Shown here: in pieces, positions 26,094 through 34,814 of the stretch | Layout of the letters: the number at the start of each line of letters is the position of its first letter | How positions within the stretch are numbered: position 1 is the stretch's first letter | Assembly (NCBI GenBank): GCA_965204835.1 | Contig: OZ242017.1 | Location: 1,612,001-1,676,000 of the forward strand | Origin: VXMT01 sp965204835 | Lineage (GTDB): Bacteria > Chloroflexota > Dehalococcoidia > UBA2979 | Reading direction: 5' to 3' | Length of the DNA stretch: 64,000 bases | Position numbers and translations under genes: made by a program | The notes under the pieces: generated by a model | Told to the model about the DNA's origin: nothing | The model's input: the letters and a program-made list of their open reading frames with translations, nothing else | The model's database searches: none

Positions 26094-26124
26094 TCCGGGG
26101 CGCGGCGCGGGAGAGGATCGGCGC

Positions 26125-28377
26125 GTGGCGGATTACGTCGAGATCGGGAGACCAACGCCGCGCGTCGACGGGCTGCCGAAGGTCACCGGCGCCGCGCGTT
26201 ATGTCGCTGATCAGGCGATTCCCGGCGCGCTCTCCGGCCGGCTCGTCCACAGCACCCGCTCCCACGCCCGCATCGTCAGCATCGATACCTCCGAGGCGCG
26301 CGCCCTCCCCGGCGTGCATGCGGTGATCACCGGCGTGGACGTCGGGCACTACCTGTACGGGCGGATGATCAAGGACATCCCCGTGCTCGCGCGCGACGTG
26401 GTCCGCTACTCGGGCGAGCGCGTGGCCGCCGTGGCGGCGGAGACCGAGGAGATCGCGCGCCGCGCCGCGGACCTCATCGAGGTCACCTACGAGGAGCTAC
26501 CCGCCGTCCTCGACCTCGACGCCGCGCTGGAGCCCGGCGCGCCGGTGCTGCACCCGGACCTCAACGCCTACCCCGGCATGCGCCCCCTCGACGAACCCGC
26601 AAACGCCTACCGGTGGACGGTGAACGACCGCGGCGACCTCGACGCGGGGTTCGGGGATGCCGACGTCATCGTCGAAGGCGAGTACGAGACGCAGCGCCAC
26701 CACCAGGCCTACCTCGAGCCGCACGCCTCGATCGTCTCGATCGAGGACGGACGTGCGCACGTCTGGACGAACACGAAGGTGCCGCAGAACATCCGCGACG
26801 ACCTCGCGGCCACCGTCGGCATCTCGCGGGATGAGATCGTGCTGCACCACTCGCACATCGGAGGCGACTTCGGGGGCAAGGGCACGCCGATGGACCTCCC
26901 GGTCTGCTACTTCCTCGCACAGGCTGCCGGCCGACCCGTGCGGATGGTCGCCGACTACATCGAGGAGTTCATGGCGGGCATGCCGCGCCACGCGACGCGG
27001 ACGCGGCTGCGCACGGGCGTGCGGCACGACGGCACGATCACGGCGCACCACGTGCAGTTCTTCGTGAACAGCGGCGCCTACGCCGGATACAAGCCCGCGG
27101 GCGTCATCGGCGGCGCGCCACGCGCGGCCGGGCCGTACCGCATCCCGAACACGCGCATCGAGGCCGTACACGTCTACACCAACACGGTGCCCGGAGGGCA
27201 CATGCGCGCGCCCGGCTCCCCGCAGGCGGTCTTCGCGCTGGAGAGCCACCTCGACGAGGTCGCGGGACGGCTCGGCATGGACCCGTTCGACTTCCGGATG
27301 CGCAACCTCGTCGAAGACGGGGACGAGACCGCCTGGGGCCAACTCTTCGAGGATGTGCGCGTGAAGGAGACCCTCGAGGCCGCCACGGCCGCCGCCGGCT
27401 ACACGGAGCCGAAGGGGCGCTTCGTGGGCCGCGGCATTGCCATCGGCGATCACGCCTCCGGGGGCGGCATCGGCAATGCCGAGGTCGCCCTCGAGCCCGG
27501 CGGCGGGGTGGTACTGGGGACGGCGATCTTCGACCAGGGCAGCGGCACACACACGACGCTCCAGCAGGTGGTCGCAGAGGAGCTCCGTGCGCCGCTGCAC
27601 CGCATCCGCCTCGAGGTCTGGGACACCGACGGCACCGTCGACGACTCGGGCATCGGAGGCAGCCGCGCGTCGCGCGTGAACACCAAGGTCGCGCACGAGG
27701 CCGCGCAGGACGCCCGGCGCAAGCTCGTCGAACTGGCTGCGGAACGCCTCGGTGAACCCGAAGCGGCGATCACCATCGACGGCGACGAGCTGCGCGTCGA
27801 GGGTCACGAGGCGCCGCTGCGCTGGCCCGAACTGCTGGCCGATTGGGAGGAGCGCGTCGTCGGCCGCGCCTACATCGAGGACACGGAGCCAATGCGCGTG
27901 ACGGGCTTCGTTGCGCAGATCGCGGAGGTCGAGGTCGACCCGGAGACGGGTGAGCTCGAGGTGATCGAACTCACCACGGCCCACGACGTGGGGCGCGTGC
28001 TCAACCCGGTCGGGCACCAGGGCCAGATCAATGGCGGGGTCGTGCAGGGTCTCGGCTACGCGCTCATGGAGGAACTCGCCCTCGAGGACGGGCGTGTCGC
28101 CACGCTCTCGTTCGGCGACTACAAGATCCCGACGAGCCTCGACATCCCCCCGCTGCGTACGGTGCTCATCGAGTCGGACGCCGGGGTCGGCCCGTACACC
28201 ATCAAGGGCATCGGCGAGACGCCGAACGTGCCGGTGGCGGCGGCGATCGCCAACGCCGTCGCGGACGCGGTCGGCGTGCGTATCGCGGACCTCCCGCTCA
28301 CCTCGGAGAAGGTCTACCGCGCGCTGGGCGACGAGGCGTCCCGCGGCAGCCGCGCGGGATCGGCGGGCGCACCGTGA
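26125..28377 (+). CDS. Molybdenum hydroxylase large subunit (CoxL/xanthine-dehydrogenase type)
   Basis: 750 residues. N-terminal aldehyde-oxidase a/b hammerhead (GRPTPRVDGLPKVTGAARYVADQ), then molybdopterin-binding domains with HSHIGGDFGGKGTP, GGHMRAPGSPQAVFALESH, FDQGSGTHTTLQQVV and a C-terminal IKGIGETPNVPVAAAIANAV carrying the conserved active-site Glu. The AYRSFR loop of true form I CO dehydrogenase is not visible, so it is a generic xanthine/aldehyde/heterocycle hydroxylase. GTG start, overlapping the small-subunit gene by four bases. Confidence 0.93.
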   Translation: MADYVEIGRPTPRVDGLPKVTGAARYVADQAIPGALSGRLVHSTRSHARIVSIDTSEARALPGVHAVITGVDVGHYLYGRMIKDIPVLARDVVRYSGERVAAVAAETEEIARRAADLIEVTYEELPAVLDLDAALEPGAPVLHPDLNAYPGMRPLDEPANAYRWTVNDRGDLDAGFGDADVIVEGEYETQRHHQAYLEPHASIVSIEDGRAHVWTNTKVPQNIRDDLAATVGISRDEIVLHHSHIGGDFGGKGTPMDLPVCYFLAQAAGRPVRMVADYIEEFMAGMPRHATRTRLRTGVRHDGTITAHHVQFFVNSGAYAGYKPAGVIGGAPRAAGPYRIPNTRIEAVHVYTNTVPGGHMRAPGSPQAVFALESHLDEVAGRLGMDPFDFRMRNLVEDGDETAWGQLFEDVRVKETLEAATAAAGYTEPKGRFVGRGIAIGDHASGGGIGNAEVALEPGGGVVLGTAIFDQGSGTHTTLQQVVAEELRAPLHRIRLEVWDTDGTVDDSGIGGSRASRVNTKVAHEAAQDARRKLVELAAERLGEPEAAITIDGDELRVEGHEAPLRWPELLADWEERVVGRAYIEDTEPMRVTGFVAQIAEVEVDPETGELEVIELTTAHDVGRVLNPVGHQGQINGGVVQGLGYALMEELALEDGRVATLSFGDYKIPTSLDIPPLRTVLIESDAGVGPYTIKGIGETPNVPVAAAIANAVADAVGVRIADLPLTSEKVYRALGDEASRGSRAGSAGAP

Positions 28378-28829
28378 GGCTGACCGTGAACGGCGAACCC
28401 AGAGAGGTAGACCCCCCGGCCGGGCAACTCTTGATCGAGTTGCTGCGCACCGACCTCAGCCTGACCGGCACGAAGGAGGCGTGCAGCGTGGGCGTGTGCG
28501 GCGCGTGCACGGTGCTCCTCGATGGACGCATGGTGGCGTCGTGCCTCGCGCTTGCCGCGCAGGCCGACGGCGCCGAGGTCGTCACCGTGGAAGGCCTCGC
28601 GGACGACGAGCGGCTGCACCCGATCCAGGAGAGCTTCCTCGAGCGCGGCGGGCTGCAGTGCGGCATCTGCACGCCGGGGCAACTCGTCGCGGCGCGCGCA
28701 CTGCTCGACGCGAACCCGGCGCCGAGCGAGGACGAGGCGAAGCGCTGGATGACCGGCAACCTCTGCCGCTGCACGGGCTACTACCAGATCCTGGAGGCCA
28801 TCGCCGCCGCCTCGGAGGCCGAGGCGTAG
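28374..28829 (+). CDS. 2Fe-2S small subunit of molybdenum hydroxylase (CoxS type)
   Basis: 151 residues. Two 2Fe-2S clusters are encoded: a plant-type site CSVGVCGACTVLLDG plus a cysteine in VASC, and a helical site CGICTPGQ with CRCTGYY. Moves electrons from the molybdenum centre to the FAD subunit. The GTG start overlaps the upstream TGA stop (GTGA), so translation is coupled. Confidence 0.95.
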   Translation: MRLTVNGEPREVDPPAGQLLIELLRTDLSLTGTKEACSVGVCGACTVLLDGRMVASCLALAAQADGAEVVTVEGLADDERLHPIQESFLERGGLQCGICTPGQLVAARALLDANPAPSEDEAKRWMTGNLCRCTGYYQILEAIAAASEAEA

Positions 28830-28830
28830 C

Positions 28831-29697
28831 GTGCTGCACGACTTCACGTTTCACCGCCCCACCACGCTGCAGGAGGCGTGCGCCCTCCTTGACGAACACG
28901 GCTACAACGCGCAGCCGTTCGCCGGGGGGACGGCGCTGGTGGTGCTGATGAAGCAGTCGCTCGCGCTGCCCGACCACCTGGTCGGCCTCGACCGTATCGA
29001 TGGCATGTCGGAGATCCGGCTGGACGGCGACGCGCTGCACATTGGGGCGCTCGTGCGCCACCGCGACGTGGAGACCTCGCCGCTGGTGCGCGAGGCAGCG
29101 CCGCTGCTGGCCGAGACGTACGCGCGCGTCGCAACGGTGCGGATCCGCAACATGGCGACCGTGGGCGGCGGCCTCGCGCACGCGGACCCGGCGCAGGATC
29201 CGCCCGCCGCGCTCATCGCCCTCGGCGCGAGCGTGCGGGCAGTGTCGAGCGGGGGCGCCCGGACGATCCCCGTCGAGGACCTGTTCTTCGACTACTACGA
29301 GAGCGCGCTGGAGCCGGGCGAGATCATCGAGTCGGTGACCGTCCCGCAGCCTCCCGCGGGCGCGCGCTCGGTGTACCTGAAGTTCCTGCCGCGCACCGAG
29401 GACGACTACGCGACCGTCGCCGTCGCGGCCGTTGGAGAGGTCGAGGACGGGACGTGCACCAGCGTGCGCGTCGCCCTGATCGCGGCCGGCCCGACGCCCG
29501 TCCACGCCACGGAGGTCGAGCGCGCCCTCACCGGCCAACCCGTGAGCGCCAAGTCGATCCGGCTCGCCGCCGAGGCGGTGCGGGACCAGGTCGATCCGCT
29601 GGACGACTTCCGCGGCTCGTCCGACTACAAGCGAGAGATGGCCGTCGTCTTCACCCGGCGAGCCCTCGAGCGCACGCTGCTGGCGGAGGACGCATGA
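28831..29697 (+). CDS. FAD-binding middle subunit of molybdenum hydroxylase (CoxM type)
   Basis: 288 residues. FAD_binding_5 features: FAGGTALVVLMKQ near the N-terminus and TVRIRNMATVGGGLAHADPAQDPPAAL, the TIGGN-like loop here as TVGGG. The C-terminal CO-dehydrogenase flavoprotein domain carries SVYLKFLPRTEDDYATVAVAA. Passes electrons from the iron-sulfur subunit to the final acceptor. GTG start one base after the small-subunit stop. Confidence 0.93.
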   Translation: MLHDFTFHRPTTLQEACALLDEHGYNAQPFAGGTALVVLMKQSLALPDHLVGLDRIDGMSEIRLDGDALHIGALVRHRDVETSPLVREAAPLLAETYARVATVRIRNMATVGGGLAHADPAQDPPAALIALGASVRAVSSGGARTIPVEDLFFDYYESALEPGEIIESVTVPQPPAGARSVYLKFLPRTEDDYATVAVAAVGEVEDGTCTSVRVALIAAGPTPVHATEVERALTGQPVSAKSIRLAAEAVRDQVDPLDDFRGSSDYKREMAVVFTRRALERTLLAEDA

Positions 29698-30140
29698 TCT
29701 TCGAGCACACGATCACCGTCGACGCGCCGTCCAACGACGTCGTGGCCTTCCTCGCCGACGTCCCGAAAGTCGCGGCCTGCGCGCCCGGCGTCGAGGACGT
29801 CAGCATCGTCGGCGACGACGAGTACGAGGGGCGGCTGCGTGTCCGCCTCGGCCCCGTGGGGTTCTCGCTGACCGGGCAGGCGCAGGTGCAGAGCGACGAG
29901 GACGGCACGTTGCGCGCACGCGGCGGCGGCCGCGACCGGCGCATCGGGGCGGGCGTGGACGCCACCATCGAGGCGCGCGTCGAGCCGCTCGGACCGGGCG
30001 ATTCCGAGGTGCGGGTGACGGCCGACGTCCAGTTCTCGGGACGCCTCGCCGAGCTGGGTCAGCCGCTGATCCGCCGCAAGGCGGACGCGATGGTGCGCGA
30101 CTTCGCCCGGAACATGCAGGCGGAATTCTCCTCGGGGTAG
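29694..30140 (+). CDS. CoxG-like SRPBCC-family protein
   Basis: 148 residues, MIFEHTITVDAPSNDVVAFL, the START/SRPBCC fold of the CoxG group (carbon monoxide dehydrogenase subunit G). CoxG-like proteins are implicated in membrane recruitment or quinone coupling of Mo-hydroxylases. Lacks the long C-terminal membrane tail of classical CoxG. ATG overlaps the previous TGA (ATGA); fourth gene of the operon. Confidence 0.88.
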   Translation: MIFEHTITVDAPSNDVVAFLADVPKVAACAPGVEDVSIVGDDEYEGRLRVRLGPVGFSLTGQAQVQSDEDGTLRARGGGRDRRIGAGVDATIEARVEPLGPGDSEVRVTADVQFSGRLAELGQPLIRRKADAMVRDFARNMQAEFSSG

Positions 30141-30185
30141 GTCAGCCGCTGCCGGCACGGTAAGTCCGCGAAGGGATCGGTTCTG

Positions 30186-31832
30186 TTGGAGATACACGAA
30201 GCCCTGTTGTCGGTCGGGCTGCTCATCGTCGTTGCGAAGCTGGTCGAGGGCATCTTCAAGCGGTTCGGCCTGAACTCGATCATCGCGTACGCGGTCAGCG
30301 GTGTGATCCTCGGACCCGTCACCGGGCTCGTGGAGGTCGACTCCGAAGTCGAGATCATCCTCGGCATCGGGATCTTCCTCTTCTTCTTCCTGATCGGCCT
30401 GGACGAACTCGACGTGAGGGGGTTCGTCGCGGCGGTGCGGGGCCGGCTCTTCGTCGCCTCGGTGCTGTCGGTGCTCATCTCGCTGGCGGTGTCGCTGGCC
30501 GTCACCACCGAGGCGTTCTTCGACCTGCAACTGGGGCTGAGCTTCACGCAGGCGCTTGGGCTGGCCGGTGTGCTGTCGCTGTCCAGCCTCGGGGTCGTCG
30601 CGAAGGCCCTCGTCGACGAGGGGCGGTTGAGGCACCCCGTCGGCGTCCAGATGTTCACCGCGGTCGTGATCGCGGAGATTGCCGCGTTGTTCGTCGTCGG
30701 GTTCTCGATCAGCGAGCACCTGCCGGAGGGCCACGCACAGCAGCTCGACTGGCAGAGCGTCGCGACCGTGATCGCCCAGATCGCCGGGTTCGCCGTGGTG
30801 ACGTGGGTGGTCTCGACGCGCGTGCTGCCGCGGGTGATCGAGCTCCTGCACCACCTGCTGCAGGTGCCGCAGCTCTCGTTCGGGCTGCTGCTGGGCGGGC
30901 TGTTCCTGGTCGTCGTCGGCGCCGAGGAGGTCGGCCTGCACGGATCGCTGGGGGCGCTACTGTTCGGGGCGGCGCTCTCCACGCTCCCCTACCAGGTGCG
31001 GCGCGACATCATGCCCGGCATGCGGGGGACCGCCGAGGGCTTCTTCGTCCCGCTGTTCTTCGCCTCGGCCGGCCTGCACCTCAGCCTGGACTTCGCCCGG
31101 CTCGCGCCGGAGACGATCATCGGGCTGTCACTGGTGCCGCTGGTGGGGAAGTTCGCGGGGGCATTCATCGCCGCCTACATCACGCGGCTGCGCGCGCCCG
31201 TCGCAACGGCGGCGGGCCTGATGGCCAAGGGTGTGGCCGAGATCGCGCTGCTGCTCGTGCTCTTCCACTCCGGCGCTATCGACAAGGGCGTGTTCTCTCT
31301 CCTCGTGCTCGTGATGTTCGGCTACCTCCTGCTCACGCCGCTGGGCATCAGCGCGGCGTTCCGGCGGGTGGGCGAGCCTGAGAGTGTCGCCGACGACGGT
31401 GCAGGCGTACCGCCGTCGCTGGACCGCTTCGCCCTCGAGGGCATCAGGGTGTGGGACATCCTCGACCAGTCGCGGACCTATCCGGAGCAGACGCTGACTG
31501 TGAAGGCGTTTGCCGCCACCTGGCTGGTCCCCGAGCAGTTCGACTACGTGGTCGTGCGCGGCGACGAACTGGCCGGGATCGTCTCGCTGGCCTTGCTCCG
31601 ATACCTGCCGCGCAGCGAGTGGGAACACACCCCGCTCTCACGCGTGCTCCGGCGCGACACCCCGTACGCCTACTCGCACGAGCTGGTGGAGGACGTGCTG
31701 CAGCGCATGACGGAGAGCGGCCTGAACGTGTTCCCCGTCGCCGACCGCGAGACCGGCGCATTCATCGGCTCGATCTCCAGCCACGAGATCATCGAACTGA
31801 TCACCTTCGCCACCCCGATCCACGAGGTGTAA
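30186..31832 (+). CDS. CPA2 cation:proton antiporter with C-terminal CBS-like domain
   Basis: 548 residues. About 12 membrane segments of the KefB/Na-H exchanger (CPA2) type, with FLFFFLIGLDELDVRGF and GVAEIALLLVLFHSG as typical elements. The C-terminal 130 residues form a CBS-pair-like domain (TLTVKAFAATWLVPEQFDYV, then NVFPVADRETGAFIGSISSH), which would bind an adenine nucleotide and gate transport. Exchanges Na+ or K+ for protons at the cytoplasmic membrane. TTG start with GAAGGGA about nine bases upstream; the start is not certain. Ends at a shared terminator. Confidence 0.85.
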   Translation: MEIHEALLSVGLLIVVAKLVEGIFKRFGLNSIIAYAVSGVILGPVTGLVEVDSEVEIILGIGIFLFFFLIGLDELDVRGFVAAVRGRLFVASVLSVLISLAVSLAVTTEAFFDLQLGLSFTQALGLAGVLSLSSLGVVAKALVDEGRLRHPVGVQMFTAVVIAEIAALFVVGFSISEHLPEGHAQQLDWQSVATVIAQIAGFAVVTWVVSTRVLPRVIELLHHLLQVPQLSFGLLLGGLFLVVVGAEEVGLHGSLGALLFGAALSTLPYQVRRDIMPGMRGTAEGFFVPLFFASAGLHLSLDFARLAPETIIGLSLVPLVGKFAGAFIAAYITRLRAPVATAAGLMAKGVAEIALLLVLFHSGAIDKGVFSLLVLVMFGYLLLTPLGISAAFRRVGEPESVADDGAGVPPSLDRFALEGIRVWDILDQSRTYPEQTLTVKAFAATWLVPEQFDYVVVRGDELAGIVSLALLRYLPRSEWEHTPLSRVLRRDTPYAYSHELVEDVLQRMTESGLNVFPVADRETGAFIGSISSHEIIELITFATPIHEV

Positions 31833-31882
31833 CGGCGCGCGGGCGACACGACAGGCCGCGAACCCCCGGAGATCGCAAGAAA

Positions 31883-31912
31883 CCGGGCCCGCCGCTTTCG
31901 CGGCAGGCCCGG
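31883..31912. terminator. Bidirectional hairpin terminator
   Basis: Inverted repeat CCGGGCC ... GGCCCGG with inner CCGC/GCGG around a TTTC loop, in the 107-base gap between convergent genes (antiporter stop at 31832 and acyl-CoA dehydrogenase stop at 31940). No long T-run follows on either strand, so efficiency is uncertain. Confidence 0.6.
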
Positions 31913-31939
31913 CCTGCTTCCGTTGCCCGTGGTTGAGCG

Positions 31940-33169
31940 CTAGCCGCGCGGCAGCTGCAGTCCGCGCGTCGCGATGATGTTGCGCTGGATCTCGGACGAG
32001 CCGCCCGCGATCGTCATCACCACCGAGTGCACGTTGGTCTGCGTGAACTCCGAGAACTGCGGCGAGTGCGGGCTGTCCGGGTCCCAGACGTTCGAGTAGA
32101 GCCCGTACGTCTTGATGCCCGTCCGCGAGACGCGCTGCATCAGCTCCGTGTTGAACATCTTCGTCGTCGACGCCTCGTAGTTCGGGATGAGGCCGCGCGA
32201 CTGCAGCGAGATGACGCGGAACGAGAAGTTGAACATCACTTCCGTGTCGATGTAGTGCTGCGCGATGTCCAGCCGCTGCCGCTCCAGCCCGCCGTGCTCG
32301 AGCTGCGACTTGCCGTGCTCGCTCTGCACGTTCTCGCGCAGCCGGTCGAGCTGCTTGCGGATCGCGATCGCCCCGTCCACGAACGAGCGCTCGTAGTCGA
32401 GCAGTGTGACGCCGACGTACCAGCCGCGGTTCTCCTCGCCGATGAGGTTCGAAGCCGGCACGCGCACGTCCTCGTAGAACGTCTCGTTGGTGGCGTGCTC
32501 CCAGCCCATCGAGATGATGGGGCGGACGTTGATGCCCGGCGTCGTCATGTCCATGACGAGGAACGAGATGCCGCGGTGCTTCGGCGCCGAGGGGTCGGTG
32601 CGGAACATGCCGAAGATCCAGTTCGACTTGTGCGCCGTCGAGGTCCACATCTTCTGGCCGTTGATGACGTAGTCGTCGCCGTCGCGGACCGCGCGCGTCT
32701 GGAGCGAGGCGAGGTCGGAGCCGGCGCCCGGCTCGGAGAAGCCCTGCGCCCACAGGATGTCGCCGGCCAGCGTCGGCGCCAGCAGGCGCTCCTTCTGGTC
32801 GTCGGTGCCGTGCACGAGCACGGTCGGTCCGAGCAGCGAGAGGCCGGAGCCGCCGACCTTGGGCGCCTCAAGCTCGGCCATCTCCTGGTTGAAGATGAAC
32901 TGCTCCATGGTGCTCATGCCGCCGCCGCCGTACTCCTTCGGCCAGTGCGGCGCGGACCAGCCCTGCTCCAGCAGCGCGTCGGCCCACTCCTTGGCGGCCA
33001 CCTTGGCCTCGTCCGAGCCGTGGACGATGTCTTCCTGCCAGTCGGCCTCGAGGCCTGCCGGGCGCGGGTCATCGGCCTTGGCCTGGTAGTAGCCGGGAAG
33101 CTTGCTCTGGATGAACGTCCGGACGCCGTCGCGGAATTCCGCCTGCTCCGGAGAGTCGGCCCACTCCAT
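31940..33169 (-). CDS. Acyl-CoA dehydrogenase
   Basis: 409 residues. Family landmarks: PHWPKEYGGGGMSTMEQFIF, QGFSEPGAGSDLASLQTRAV, INGQKMWTSTAHKSNWIFGM, IGEENRGWYVGVTLLDYERS and GGSSEIQRNIIATRGLQLPR. Closest in the window to the protein at 20864-22066 (shared GAGSDLASLQTRAVRDGD and ENRGWYVG). The ATG at 33169 has AAGGAG nine bases upstream and the normal family N-terminus MEWADSPEQAEF; the frame is open further upstream to 33427 but that extension is not conserved-looking. Confidence 0.92.
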   Translation of the reverse strand: MEWADSPEQAEFRDGVRTFIQSKLPGYYQAKADDPRPAGLEADWQEDIVHGSDEAKVAAKEWADALLEQGWSAPHWPKEYGGGGMSTMEQFIFNQEMAELEAPKVGGSGLSLLGPTVLVHGTDDQKERLLAPTLAGDILWAQGFSEPGAGSDLASLQTRAVRDGDDYVINGQKMWTSTAHKSNWIFGMFRTDPSAPKHRGISFLVMDMTTPGINVRPIISMGWEHATNETFYEDVRVPASNLIGEENRGWYVGVTLLDYERSFVDGAIAIRKQLDRLRENVQSEHGKSQLEHGGLERQRLDIAQHYIDTEVMFNFSFRVISLQSRGLIPNYEASTTKMFNTELMQRVSRTGIKTYGLYSNVWDPDSPHSPQFSEFTQTNVHSVVMTIAGGSSEIQRNIIATRGLQLPRG

Positions 33170-33371
33170 GGTTGGTGCTCCTTCGATGCTGCGGACGCCG
33201 CTCCGTCTCACCGGCGTCGTGCGCACTATGCCAGACGCGGGCCGTTCGTGTGAACGCCGCCGCGCCCGGCAGGCCCAGGCGCACCCATCGGCTACGATGA
33301 AACCTCGAACCCGCTCCGCCGCGCGCGCGTACCCGCGTGGCCGGCCTGCGGGCCGCTGGAAGGCCGTCCAC

Positions 33372-34790
33372 GTGGTAGCGGGTGTCCGCGACCCCATCGA
33401 GATCGCCGTCCTCTCCCACGACGGCATGCAGGATGTCGCGCCCGGCGTGGCCGCCCTCGCCGGCGTCGCTCCCGCCGAGGTAGCCGAGGCCCCGGCCCGG
33501 AAGCGGCCGCGCTTCTTCTACGGCTACTACATGCTCGCCTCGATGATGGGCATCCACTGGTATATGAGCGCGGCGTTCGTCTACGGCTTCGGCGTGCTCT
33601 TCGTCCCGATCCTCGAGACCTTCGGGTGGAGCCGCGGCGTGGGCTCGCTCGCGGCGTCGTTCCGGCAGCCCGTCGGTGGCGCGATGGGGCCGCTCGTCGG
33701 GATGTTCGTTGACCGCTACGGGGCGAGGCCCGTGGTGATCGCGGGCGTGCTCATCACTTCGTTCGGACTGGCGTCGCTGGCGTGGATGCAGTCGCTGTGG
33801 ATGCTCTTTATGTCGTTCGGGATCATCTCGCTCGGCATGAGCGCCACGCTCGGCGTGGGCTTCAACTCGGCGATCGTCCAGTGGTTCGTGCGCAACCGCG
33901 GTCGCGCGCTCGGCATCGGCTACTCGGGTGCGATCCTGAGCGGGCCGTTCGTCGGCGTCGTGGTGTGGATGGAAGCGACCTACGGCTGGCGCGACACGGC
34001 GTTCATGACCGGCGTCGGGATGCTGGTGCTGGGCCTCCCGCTCGCGCTCATCGTGCGCACGCGCCCCTCGGACATCGGCGTGCTGCCCGACGGCGACGAC
34101 CCGTCCGACCCCGCGGCCGTCGAGGCGCAGCGTGTCGCCGCCTCTGGCCCGCAGTCGAGCGCGGGCGAGGCGCTCCGGAACCCGAACCTGTGGCTGCTCG
34201 GGCTCGTCTTCGGGTTGCTCACGATGGGCATCTCGGGGTTCATGCTCCACCAGATCCCGTACTTCGAGAGCCTCGGCTTCAGCCGCGGCGCGGCGGCGAG
34301 CACGCTCGCGTACTTCACGATCCTCAGCGTCGTCGGGCGGGTCGGCACCGGGTTCGTGATGGACTGGATGGGGCGGCGAGGGCTGGACCTGCGGCTCATC
34401 CCGGCCGGGCTGCTCGCCACCCAGGCCGTCGCGCTCTTCATGGCCGCGCACATCGACGCCTACTGGCAGATCATCCCGTTCACACTGCTCTTCGGCATCT
34501 CGTTCGGCGGCGGCATCCCGGCGCGGCCGATCCTGATCACGCGCGTCTTCGGGCTGCGCCAGTACGGCACGATCCAGGGGACGCTCAACTTCCTCGTGAT
34601 CCCGTTCGCGGTCGTCGCACCGATGCTGCTCGGCCTGTTCTACGACTGGCGAGGCGACTACTACGCCGCGGTGATGCTGCTCGCTGTGCTCACCACCGCC
34701 GGCATCGCCTCGGCGTTCCTGCTGCGCCTCCCGCCCGCGCCCGGCGAGGCGAGCGAGGGCGAGCAGCGCGAGGCGTCGAGGGCTGCCTGA
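33372..34790 (+). CDS. MFS transporter (OxlT/MCT-like)
   Basis: 472 residues, 12 predicted membrane segments. The FFYGYYMLASMMGIHWYMSAAF opening and ETFGWSRGVGSLAASFRQPVGG resemble the oxalate/formate antiporter-monocarboxylate branch; GMFVDRYGARPVV and FVMDWMGRRGLDLR are the two MFS signature loops. Likely moves organic acids handled by the surrounding CoA enzymes (inference). GTG 33372 has GGAAGG eight bases upstream; an ATG at 33426 without SD is the alternative. Confidence 0.85.
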   Translation: MVAGVRDPIEIAVLSHDGMQDVAPGVAALAGVAPAEVAEAPARKRPRFFYGYYMLASMMGIHWYMSAAFVYGFGVLFVPILETFGWSRGVGSLAASFRQPVGGAMGPLVGMFVDRYGARPVVIAGVLITSFGLASLAWMQSLWMLFMSFGIISLGMSATLGVGFNSAIVQWFVRNRGRALGIGYSGAILSGPFVGVVVWMEATYGWRDTAFMTGVGMLVLGLPLALIVRTRPSDIGVLPDGDDPSDPAAVEAQRVAASGPQSSAGEALRNPNLWLLGLVFGLLTMGISGFMLHQIPYFESLGFSRGAAASTLAYFTILSVVGRVGTGFVMDWMGRRGLDLRLIPAGLLATQAVALFMAAHIDAYWQIIPFTLLFGISFGGGIPARPILITRVFGLRQYGTIQGTLNFLVIPFAVVAPMLLGLFYDWRGDYYAAVMLLAVLTTAGIASAFLLRLPPAPGEASEGEQREASRAA

Positions 34791-34814
34791 GGGCGGCCGG
34801 GGTGCGGCGGCGGC

